Shown piece by piece: positions 1 to 6,578 of a stretch of 15,513 bases of DNA. Under the pieces are notes generated by a model. It ran no database searches. It saw only the letters and a program-made list of their open reading frames with translations, and had not been told where the DNA came from. This DNA comes from Chthoniobacterales bacterium (GTDB taxonomy: Bacteria; Verrucomicrobiota; Verrucomicrobiia; Chthoniobacterales; JACTMZ01), in contig JAFMJK010000027.1 of the NCBI GenBank assembly GCA_017853515.1, positions 1 through 15,513 on the forward strand. The letters run 5' to 3'. The translations under genes were made by a program, and so were the position numbers. Position 1 is the stretch's first letter, and each line of letters opens with the position of its first letter.

Positions 1-893
1 TCAAGCGAGGCGATCGCTTCGTCCGTCCACTGCGCGGCCAACTCGCGAGCGCGCTCCAATCCGTAGAGCGCGGGAAATGTCATTTTGCCTGCTGCCGCGT
101 CTTTGCCGGCGGTCTTGCCCAGTTTCTTGGCGCTCTGCGTGCTATCAAGGATGTCGTCTTGGATCTGGAAGGCGAGACCGAGAGCGAAACCGAAGCGGTC
201 GAGGGCGGCGAGTTGCGCTTTGGTCGCGCCCCCGGACATGGCACCGAGCTTGAGCGATGCGCGGAGGAGCATGCCGGTCTTGGCGGCGTGGATGAAGTAA
301 AGCGCAGGTTCGGAAGGCTTCTTCCCCTCGGCTTCGAGATCGGCGACTTGGCCGGCGATAAGACCGCGGGATCCGGCGGCACGAGCCAACTCGGCGACAA
401 GGTCCGCGGTGGTGGCGCCGCCCTTCGGTTTGGCCGAGGCCAAGACGGCGAACGCTTCGGTGAGGAGCGCATCACCCGCCAGCACGGCCATGCCTTCGCC
501 GAAAACCTTGTGCGAGGTGGGCTTGCCGCGGCGCAGATCATCGTTGTCCATGCAGGGCAGGTCATCATGGATCAGCGAGTAAGTGTGGACCAACTCGACC
601 GCGCAGGCGGCGGGCAACGCATCGCGCGCGCTTCCGCCGCAGGCCTCGGACGCCGCACAGCAAAGAACCGGGCGCAGTCGCTTGCCGCCGGCCAGCAGGC
701 TGTAGCGCATGGCGCGGTGGATCGTGGCGGGCTTGGTCTTTGCGACGGGGACCGAAGCGAGCAGGGATTTTTCGATCAGCGCGCGGGTGCGCTTGATCCA
801 TGCGTCGAGCGCTTTGGAGGGCGGGCGTCCTCGCGAGCCGCGGGGTGAGGCGGCGCCCGGGGACGGTCGCCCTCCGGAGAGATTCTTTTTCAT
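1..893 (-). CDS. ispA: Polyprenyl synthetase (farnesyl/geranylgeranyl diphosphate synthase type), C-terminus cut by window edge
   Basis: This is a trans-isoprenyl diphosphate synthase, which condenses IPP with allylic diphosphates to make C15-C20 precursors of quinones, undecaprenol and carotenoids in the cytoplasm. I translated 297 codons before the frame runs off the left edge; there is no in-frame stop, and only a few residues should be missing for this family. Visible motifs are GGKRLRP (about 69-75), the first Asp-rich motif DDLPCMDND (110-118) with the four-residue spacing typical of bacterial FPP synthases, then DNDDLRRGKPTSHK, FQIQDDILD (242-250, second Asp-rich motif) and GKMTFPALYGLE. 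The ATG at 893 overlaps the polX stop as ATGA, so translation is probably coupled and the start is well supported. The first 28 or so residues are a basic Gly/Pro/Ser/Arg-rich extension. Product chain length (C15 or C20) cannot be decided from what I see. Confidence 0.93.
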   Translation of the reverse strand, partial: MKKNLSGGRPSPGAASPRGSRGRPPSKALDAWIKRTRALIEKSLLASVPVAKTKPATIHRAMRYSLLAGGKRLRPVLCCAASEACGGSARDALPAACAVELVHTYSLIHDDLPCMDNDDLRRGKPTSHKVFGEGMAVLAGDALLTEAFAVLASAKPKGGATTADLVAELARAAGSRGLIAGQVADLEAEGKKPSEPALYFIHAAKTGMLLRASLKLGAMSGGATKAQLAALDRFGFALGLAFQIQDDILDSTQSAKKLGKTAGKDAAAGKMTFPALYGLERARELAAQWTDEAIASL

Positions 894-2629
894 CGGTTGC
901 GTTTGGCTTCGAGCATGGGGATGACTTTTTTCAACGACAGGCAATTGACCACGTCGTCTTTGGTCAACCAGCCTTTTCGCGCGGCACCGATGCCGAAGTA
1001 GAGATTTTGCAGGCCCTCGGTGGAGTGAGCGTCGGGATTGATGACGCATTTGACGCCTTTTTCCCTGGCCAAGCGCCACCAGCGCCAGTCCATATCGAGC
1101 CGGTGCGGGTCGGCATTGAGCTCGATGAACGTGCCGGTTTCGGCAGCGGCATCGAGGACTGCGGGGACGTTGACGGCGTAGGATTCGCGTTTCAGCAAAA
1201 GCCGGCCCGTGAGATGTCCGAGCATGGTGACGTGGGGATTTTCCATTGCGCGCACGAGGCGCTTCGTCATCTCGGCTTCGCCGAGGGTGAAGGAGGAATG
1301 GACGCTGGCTACGACATAATCGAGTTGGGCAAGAACGCTGTCGCCGAAGTCGAGTGTTCCGTCCTTGAGGATATCGCATTCCGTGCCGCTGAAGAGGCGG
1401 AAGCCGTCGAAGTCCTTGTTGAGGGCTTTGATTTCGGAGATTTGCTTTTTCAGCCGCGCGGGATCGAGTCCGTTGGCTTGGAAGGAGGCCTTGCTGTGGT
1501 CGGCGATGCCGAGGTATTCGAGGCCGAGTTCCTGCGCGGCGGCGGCCATTTCGGCCAGCGTGTTGCGTCCGTCGCTGGCTCGGGTGTGGTTGTGGAAAGT
1601 GCCTTTGAGTTGCTCGAGTTTGACCAGATCGGGGAGCTTGTGCTTGGCGGCGGCCTCGAACTCGCCGCGGTTTTCGCGGAGTTCGGGCTCGATGTAATCG
1701 AAACCGAACAATTCGTAGAGATCGCGCTCGTCGCGGATTTTCGGGATTTTCGCGGCGCCTTTTTTCACCGGCGCGAGGCGGTATTCGTTGAGCGTCCAAC
1801 CGCGGTCCTGCGCGAGGCCCCGGAGGACAATGTTGTGCTCTTTGCTCCCGGTGAAATACATCAGGGCGAAGGGATATTCTTCGTCGGAGACGACGCGCAG
1901 GTCGGCTTGGAGACCGTTGCTCAACATGACGCTGGATTTGGTGTCGCCCGCGGCGAGGACGCTGGCGACGAGCGGATGTTCGCGAAACGCTTGCGAGATG
2001 GCGGCGGGGTTTTTCGTCGAGACGATGATGTCGATGTCGTGAACCGTTTCGTTACGGCGGCGTGCGCTTCCTCCGGCGGAGAGCCGGATGGTGTCCGGGT
2101 GAGCGCGCAGATCGTCGAGCAAGGTGGCCGAAGCGTGGGCGGCGACGGATGCGAGATGGCGTCCGGCGCCCTGCTCGAGCGTAGCGAGAGCATGAAGAAG
2201 CTTTTCCTGCGTCTTGGCCCCGAAACCGTCGAGTCCGGCCACTTTGTCGTCCTTGCACGCCTTCTCGAGGTCGGCCAGCGAGGCGACCGCGAGCTTTTCG
2301 TAGAGGGCCTTGATTTTTTTCGGTCCGAGTCCGGGGACATCGAAAAGTTCGAAAAGTTTCGGGGGGAATTGGGCGCGGAGGTCTTCGTAGTAGGGAAGCT
2401 TCCCGGTGGTGACGAGGGTGGAGATCTTGTCGCGGAGGGCCTCGCCGATGCCGGGGATACCTTTCAATTGGTCCTCGCGCACGAGGGTGCCGAGGTCGCC
2501 TTCGAGCATTTCGAGCGCGCGGGCGCCGTTGTGGTAGGCGCGGACCTTGAATGGATTTTCGCCCTGAAGTTCGAGCAGGAGGGCGATGCGCTCGAGGACT
2601 TCGACGACTTGATCGCGGGTGACGGACAT
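890..2629 (-). CDS. polX: DNA polymerase X with C-terminal PHP exonuclease domain
   Basis: This 579-residue protein is a bacterial family X DNA polymerase/3'-5' exonuclease used in gap-filling base excision repair. In order it has an N-terminal 8-kDa-like region with helix-hairpin-helix segments (GIPGIGEALRDKI about 57-69, VPGLGPKKIKALY about 98-110), a nucleotidyltransferase core with GGSARRRNETVHDIDIIV (186-203; catalytic Asp198 and Asp200), the third carboxylate at Asp243 (QADLRV), and YFTGSKEHN (258-266). A PHP domain follows from about 343: HNHT (346-349), SDG (352-354), ADH (376-378), Glu417, SVHSS (442-446), GH (471-472) and NPDAH (531-535). All expected metal ligands appear present, so both activities should be intact. 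The usual Asp before the first PHP His-x-His is a Thr. The start MSVTRDQVVEVLERIALLLE matches the family. The gene ends in an ATGA overlap with the prenyltransferase gene and follows the lysozyme-like gene by 61 bp. Confidence 0.96.
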   Translation of the reverse strand: MSVTRDQVVEVLERIALLLELQGENPFKVRAYHNGARALEMLEGDLGTLVREDQLKGIPGIGEALRDKISTLVTTGKLPYYEDLRAQFPPKLFELFDVPGLGPKKIKALYEKLAVASLADLEKACKDDKVAGLDGFGAKTQEKLLHALATLEQGAGRHLASVAAHASATLLDDLRAHPDTIRLSAGGSARRRNETVHDIDIIVSTKNPAAISQAFREHPLVASVLAAGDTKSSVMLSNGLQADLRVVSDEEYPFALMYFTGSKEHNIVLRGLAQDRGWTLNEYRLAPVKKGAAKIPKIRDERDLYELFGFDYIEPELRENRGEFEAAAKHKLPDLVKLEQLKGTFHNHTRASDGRNTLAEMAAAAQELGLEYLGIADHSKASFQANGLDPARLKKQISEIKALNKDFDGFRLFSGTECDILKDGTLDFGDSVLAQLDYVVASVHSSFTLGEAEMTKRLVRAMENPHVTMLGHLTGRLLLKRESYAVNVPAVLDAAAETGTFIELNADPHRLDMDWRWWRLAREKGVKCVINPDAHSTEGLQNLYFGIGAARKGWLTKDDVVNCLSLKKVIPMLEAKRNR

Positions 2630-2690
2630 GGCCGGATTCTAGATGCGCCAGTCACAGACCGCCGCTAAAAATCGAAAGAAATGGGGCCGG

Positions 2691-3479
2691 TTAAGGCGCG
2701 TAGGTGGCAAGGCGGTTGCGCCAACCGGGGAGCCAGCGTTTTTCGCCGCGGGCGGGAGGAGACAGTGCGACGCGGCGGGTAAGGACGCGGTCGGCACTTT
2801 TGGAGAAGGCGGCGGTGGGCGAACCGCTGCCTGACATGCCGGCGAGGACTTGAAGCAAGCCCCAGCCCTCGCCTTGGTAGCGCTCGGTGGGCGAGGTCCC
2901 CTCGCCTTTGAAATTGACGTAATCCATCAGTGCGTAGAGTCCGCCGGGCGAATTGGCCACGCGGTAAAATTCGGTGCGGATTTTGTCCCGCTCGGCGGCA
3001 GGTGCCGCCTCGAGCATCTTGGGCAAAGCGGCTTCGAGACGAAGCGCGGCATAACGCGCCTGTTGGCCGACAGTCGATGCCAGGAGATCGCGGAGCCCGG
3101 TGAGTTTGGCGCCATTGAAATCGGCCATGAAGGATGCTCGGTCGGGCCAAGGACAGGCTTTGGCAGCGACCAGCCACCCGGGCAGGCGGACGCCTTGCGA
3201 TTGCAGGAAATCTTTCAAGCCGGGAAAGCTTTCCTTGAACGGCCCGCGTTTGCCGGCCGGGTACCAAATGAAATGGCCGATGCCGAGCGAGGGAAAATCC
3301 TCCCCCTTGTTCCAGGATGTCAGGCCGTCTTTTGTCCCCGCGCACTCGTTGCGCCAGATCTTTTTGCCGATGCTTTCCGCCTCGGCGTCGCTGATGCGGA
3401 TGCCGCTGTCCGCGGCATGGGCTCCGGTCGCGCAAGCCAAGGCCAGAACGACGGAAGCGCGGCGGAGAAAACGGCTCAC
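2691..3479 (-). CDS. Secreted conserved protein with a lysozyme-like signature
   Basis: The product is 262 residues. It starts at a GTG with an Arg-rich n-region, a hydrophobic stretch and a likely signal peptidase I site after AHA (residue 22), so the mature protein should be periplasmic or exported. The most distinctive segment is IWRNECAGTKDGLTSWNKGE (41-60) followed by SLGIGHFIWYP (64-74). Further conserved-looking blocks are CPWPDRASF, DYVNFKGEGT, ERYQGEGWGLLQVL and RWLPGWRNRL near the end. I recognise the general pattern of an uncharacterised bacterial secreted family but not a proven function. The Glu45...Ser64-Leu-Gly-Ile-Gly-His69 arrangement resembles the catalytic-Glu and TIGIGH region of phage T4-type lysozymes, so peptidoglycan cleavage is a reasonable but untested inference. 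The gene begins 11 bp after dnaN stops, with no clear Shine-Dalgarno sequence, so it is probably read from the dnaA/dnaN transcript. Confidence 0.85.
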   Translation of the reverse strand: MSRFLRRASVVLALACATGAHAADSGIRISDAEAESIGKKIWRNECAGTKDGLTSWNKGEDFPSLGIGHFIWYPAGKRGPFKESFPGLKDFLQSQGVRLPGWLVAAKACPWPDRASFMADFNGAKLTGLRDLLASTVGQQARYAALRLEAALPKMLEAAPAAERDKIRTEFYRVANSPGGLYALMDYVNFKGEGTSPTERYQGEGWGLLQVLAGMSGSGSPTAAFSKSADRVLTRRVALSPPARGEKRWLPGWRNRLATYAP

Positions 3480-3490
3480 CGAAGGGTCGG

Positions 3491-4594
3491 TCAGGCCCCG
3501 CCGACACGCATGGGCATGAGAACGTAGACGAAAGGCGCGTTGATCTTGATCACGCCCGGACTGATGTCGTCGATCAGTTCGATATGCACCTCGTCCTCGC
3601 TAAGGTAGCGCAGCGGAGCCATGAGAAACTCGGGATTGAAGGCGATGGAGATCTCCTTGCCTTTGTAGGGCACGGCAAGCGCTTCGCGGGCCTCGCCCAC
3701 TTCGGGTGTGTTGCAGGTGATTTCGAGGTTGCCCTTGCCGAAAGTCAGGCGGACCGAAGCCGTCTTCTCGCTGTTGAGGAGCGAGACGCGACGCACCGCG
3801 TTGAGGAGAGCCTCGCGCTCCACGGTGACCCGCTCGTTGACCTTGGTCGGGATGACTTGGACGTAATTGGGATAGTTACCCTCGACCAGTTTGGAGATCA
3901 GCGTGGTCGGACCGCAGTCGAACTGCACCATGTTCTGCGCGAGACGGACAACAACGTCGCCGTCTTCCTTGAGCGCACGCATCAGTTCCTGGATGGCCTT
4001 GGTGCGCACGATGAACTCACGCTCCTGGCTCTTGGGAATCTCGAGGTCGTTGACCTCGGCGAGAGCGAGACGGCGGCCGTCGGTCGCGACGAGCGTGAGC
4101 TTGTCACCCTTGAAGGAAAAAAAGATGCCGTTGAGGACATAGCGCGTTTCGTCGAGCGAGATGGCGTAGTGCGTTTTGCGCAGCGCGTCCTTCAGGTCGG
4201 AAGACTTCAATTTGAACTCGACCGAACCATCGAAGGCCGGGAGTCCGGGAAATTCCGCCTCGGGCAGGCCGAAAATTTTGTAGATGCCCGCGCCGCTGTG
4301 CAGCGTCGCCACGCTTTTCGCGTCGACCTCGACGTCGATGTCGGTCTTGGGGAGATCTTTGACCAGCGTGCTCAGACGCTTGGCCGGCAGTGTGGTCGAA
4401 CCCTGCTTGCCCGTCTTGGCCGCGACGGTGGTGCGGACCGTGAAGTCCAGATCGGTCGCCGTGAGCGTGAGAGTGTCGCCAGAGGCTTGGAGCAGGACGT
4501 TGGACAAAATCGGCAACGTGCTGCGGGGGTTGACCGCGCTGACCGCATTGGTAAGCCCGTCGGCGAAGGCGTCTTGGGAGATGGTGAATTTCAT
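3491..4594 (-). CDS. dnaN: DNA polymerase III beta subunit (sliding clamp)
   Basis: This 367-residue protein has the full length of the beta clamp, the ring that tethers replicative polymerase to DNA. It begins MKFTISQDAFADGLTNAVSAV and shows family blocks throughout: STLPILSNVLL, LTATDLDFTV, LPAKRLSTLVKDLP, ETRYVLNGIFFSF, LVATDGRRLALAE, EGNYPNY and the C-terminal YVLMPMR, with an extra VGGA tail. Three consecutive clamp domains of about 120 residues fit this length. It lies 91 bp downstream of dnaA, the usual bacterial order, and is followed after 11 bp by the secreted lysozyme-like gene rather than recF. A perfect TTGACA hexamer sits 66-71 bases upstream of the start in the dnaA-dnaN gap, but I see no good -10, so a separate dnaN promoter is only possible. 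No strong ribosome binding site is visible before the ATG. Confidence 0.97.
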   Translation of the reverse strand: MKFTISQDAFADGLTNAVSAVNPRSTLPILSNVLLQASGDTLTLTATDLDFTVRTTVAAKTGKQGSTTLPAKRLSTLVKDLPKTDIDVEVDAKSVATLHSGAGIYKIFGLPEAEFPGLPAFDGSVEFKLKSSDLKDALRKTHYAISLDETRYVLNGIFFSFKGDKLTLVATDGRRLALAEVNDLEIPKSQEREFIVRTKAIQELMRALKEDGDVVVRLAQNMVQFDCGPTTLISKLVEGNYPNYVQVIPTKVNERVTVEREALLNAVRRVSLLNSEKTASVRLTFGKGNLEITCNTPEVGEAREALAVPYKGKEISIAFNPEFLMAPLRYLSEDEVHIELIDDISPGVIKINAPFVYVLMPMRVGGA

Positions 4595-4685
4595 GATCTG
4601 TTCGCGGCACCGGACGGGAGCACCGGTCGGCCGATGTATGTCGGAAAATTCCGGCGTTCTGTCAAAGCCAAACCCCCGCCGCGCA
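4595..4685 (-). other. dnaA-dnaN spacer with possible dnaN -35 element
   Basis: On the minus strand TTGACA lies at 4665-4660; 17 bases on the sequence is GACATA, a poor -10, so a promoter is only suggested. A small hairpin (CGGAA/TTCCG, within 4642-4653) and two imperfect copies of GCACCGG sit close to dnaN. No terminator with a T-tract is visible, so read-through from dnaA into dnaN is expected. Confidence 0.3.
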
Positions 4686-6161
4686 TCACCTTTGCAGCGA
4701 GGCCTCGAGGAAGCGGACGATCTGGCGCAGGCTCTCCTCCTTGTCCATCCGGTTCTGCACGGTCTTGCAGGCGTGGATGACCGTGCCGTGGTCCTTGCCG
4801 CCGAAAGCTTCGCCGATGTCCTGCAGCGAGCACTTGGTCAGGCGGCGCGAGATGAACATGGCGACCTGCCGCGGGAAGGCGATGTGGGCCGGGCGGCGCT
4901 TGCTGGTCATGTCGGCCAAACGCACATCGTAGTGCTCGGCCACCTTGCGCTGGACTTGGTCGATATTGACCGCGCGCCGCGCCTCCTCCTGCAGAATATC
5001 GCGCAAAAGATGCTCGATGGATTCGTCGCTGAGCGGCCGCCCGCTCAATGAGGCAAAGGAAGCCACGCGCAGCAGCGCACCCTCGAGACGGCGGACATTG
5101 GATTTGATGCGGTGGGCGAGGTATTCGAGCACATGGGTCGGCAGGCTGACCTGAAGGCTGTCGGCTTTTTTGCGCAGGATGGCCAGACGCGTTTCCATGT
5201 CGGGCGGCTGCAACTCCGCGGTCAGACCCCACTCGAACCGCGAGACGAGACGCTGCTCGAGTTGGGAGATCTCGCTGGGCGGCTGGTCGCTGGAGAGGAC
5301 GATCTGCTTGCGGCCCTCGAAAAGCGAATTGAAGGTGTGGAAGAACTCTTCCTGCGAGCGCTCCTTGCCGCCGAGGAACTGGATGTCGTCGATGAGCAGG
5401 ACATCCGCCTGACGGTAGCGCTTGCGGAACTTGACCAGGGAGTTGGTCTGAATGGCCTGGATGAATTCGTTGGTGAACGTCTCGCTGCGGAAGTAGGCAA
5501 CTTTGGCGCCTCGCTTGGAGCGTGCAATGTGGTGGCCGATGGCGTGAAGCAGGTGCGTTTTGCCGAGACCGACGCCTCCGTGGATGAAGAGAGGGTTATA
5601 GGTGCGCGAAGGAGATTTGGCCACGGCCAGGGAGGCGGCATGGGCGAACTCGCTGTTGCTGCCGACGACAAAGGTATCGAAGACGTAGCGGGGATTGAGC
5701 CCGAAGGCATCCCGCGCCTTTTCCTCGGCCTCCACCTCGATTTCGGGCGCGGCCCCGGCCGCCATCGGTGCCTCGGAAAAGGACTGCCCGTTGGTCACAA
5801 CAAATTTCAACTTCCTCTTTCCTCCGAGCACGGAGAGCAGCGCCGCTTGGACTTGTGCGGCGTAATTGCTCTCGATCCACACCTGGTAAATGCTGTTCGG
5901 GACGGCCAGCGTCAGGGACTTCGCGTCGAGCGACTCGAGGCTCGCTGTGGAAAACCACCGGTCGAAAACACCGTCGCCCAATTCGCCCCGCAAGGCCGAT
6001 GAAATCTGGGCCCAAGGGCTCTCCGGCCCCTCGGGGGACGGGGAGTTATTCACCTTGTTCCTGGCGGAGACGGAGGGCGACGGGGCGGCAGAACGGCTAG
6101 AGCGGCGCGGTCGGGAGAGCGTGTTCCGGGGAGACGAGCTTGGGGAGGCTTGTCGTGGCAT
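4686..6161 (-). CDS. dnaA: Chromosomal replication initiator protein DnaA
   Basis: This 491-residue protein is the AAA+ initiator that binds DnaA boxes and opens oriC. Domain I starts near residue 48 (PWAQISSALRGELGDGVFDRWF), a variable linker covers about 120-155, and the AAA+ domain carries FVVGSNSEFAHAA, Walker A GGVGLGKTH (195-203), Walker B VLLIDDIQFL (254-263), an Arg-finger region near QRLVSRFEWGL and sensor 2 RRLEGAL (357-363). Domain IV ends with FGGKDHGTVIHACKTVQ (453-469); the usual signature is GGRDHTTVxHA, so Lys replaces Arg and Gly replaces the first Thr. Residues 1-46 are a Ser/Pro/Arg-rich extension. The ATG at 6161 has AAGGA four bases upstream. An in-frame GTG at 6053 (residue 37) has AGGA five bases upstream and would give a more standard 455-residue protein; both starts are plausible. 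The gene is followed by dnaN and preceded by a region with DnaA-box-like sites. Confidence 0.97.
   Translation of the reverse strand: MPRQASPSSSPRNTLSRPRRSSRSAAPSPSVSARNKVNNSPSPEGPESPWAQISSALRGELGDGVFDRWFSTASLESLDAKSLTLAVPNSIYQVWIESNYAAQVQAALLSVLGGKRKLKFVVTNGQSFSEAPMAAGAAPEIEVEAEEKARDAFGLNPRYVFDTFVVGSNSEFAHAASLAVAKSPSRTYNPLFIHGGVGLGKTHLLHAIGHHIARSKRGAKVAYFRSETFTNEFIQAIQTNSLVKFRKRYRQADVLLIDDIQFLGGKERSQEEFFHTFNSLFEGRKQIVLSSDQPPSEISQLEQRLVSRFEWGLTAELQPPDMETRLAILRKKADSLQVSLPTHVLEYLAHRIKSNVRRLEGALLRVASFASLSGRPLSDESIEHLLRDILQEEARRAVNIDQVQRKVAEHYDVRLADMTSKRRPAHIAFPRQVAMFISRRLTKCSLQDIGEAFGGKDHGTVIHACKTVQNRMDKEESLRQIVRFLEASLQR
6054..6062 (-). promoter_or_regulatory. Candidate internal ribosome binding site for a shorter DnaA
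   Basis: AGGA at 6062-6059 followed by five bases and GTG at 6053-6051, in frame with dnaA at Val37. The sequence across this point on the plus strand (TTATTCACC, 6047-6055) is also one base from a DnaA box, so the site could be a coincidence or a dual signal. Confidence 0.35.
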
Positions 6162-6298
6162 AGAATCCTTCTGTTGAGCGGTGGAAATGGTTGATGGTCA
6201 CGGCCGCCGGGGCGGACGAGTGGTTTGCGCTCCGGCGGGGGCGCGAAGCGCCGGGGGTCGCCGGAAAAGTGATGCGCAGGCTGAATATCCGCACCGAT

Positions 6299-6380
6299 CT
6301 GTTCACAAGTTGTTCACAGCGGTGTTTGGTGTCCTGCGGCGTCACGAGCGCGAGCGTATCGGCGCGAAATTTTGCGCACA
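6299..6380 (+). promoter_or_regulatory. DnaA-box-like cluster upstream of dnaA
   Basis: CTGTTCACA (6299-6307) and TTGTTCACA (6310-6318) sit in tandem 11 bp apart, one helical turn, followed by TTGCGCACA (6372-6380) at the edge of the AT-rich stretch. They share the CACA end of the TTATNCACA consensus but have G in place of A at position 3. A further core, CACAAGT, lies at 6546-6552. Known DnaA autoregulation makes this location plausible; binding is not shown. Confidence 0.45.
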
Positions 6381-6494
6381 AACTTTTTCCGCGCTTTGTA
6401 AACTTTTTGTCAAAATCACTTGACCTCACGGCGCGCCACGCGGGGCCGATGTCTGTCGGACGCGCAGCGCGCAGAGCACGCGCACGAAGGTAAA

Positions 6495-6530
6495 CCGTGC
6501 TGCCGCGACTTCCTGCACGGACGTTTTTTT
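6495..6530 (+). terminator. Hairpin with T7 tract between argA and dnaA
   Basis: CCGTGC (6495-6500) and GCACGG (6515-6520) form a 6-bp stem with a 14-nt loop, followed three bases later by seven T (6524-6530) on the plus strand. No plus-strand gene ends here. Read on the minus strand the same stem is followed only by TTTACC, which would be a weak argA terminator. Orientation and function are uncertain. Confidence 0.3.
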
Positions 6531-6578
6531 CACCGACTCCGCGCGCACAAGTCGGTCGAACAAGCGCAGCCGCTCGGA

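Larger units (their letters stand above)
6162..6578. other. argA-dnaA intergenic region, candidate oriC / dnaA control region
   Basis: This 417-bp gap has no convincing gene; the open frames across it lack recognisable features. It contains an AT-richer stretch (about 6365-6420) with runs such as aactttttcc and aactttttgt, unusual for this GC-rich window, several DnaA-box-like sequences (listed separately), a perfect TTGACA on the minus strand at 6413-6408 without a clear -10, and the dnaA Shine-Dalgarno AAGGA at 6170-6166. Location immediately upstream of dnaA, boxes and an AT-rich segment together are what is expected of an origin or of an autoregulated dnaA promoter; this is inference. Confidence 0.45.

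Noticed and set aside
800..2668. 622-codon open frame on the plus strand
   Set aside because: It lies wholly opposite polX, whose motifs are intact; long antisense frames are expected from GC-rich codon use, and its translation is low-complexity with no domain.
3584..4780. 398-codon open frame on the plus strand
   Set aside because: Antisense shadow of dnaN and the dnaN-dnaA spacer; no recognisable motif.
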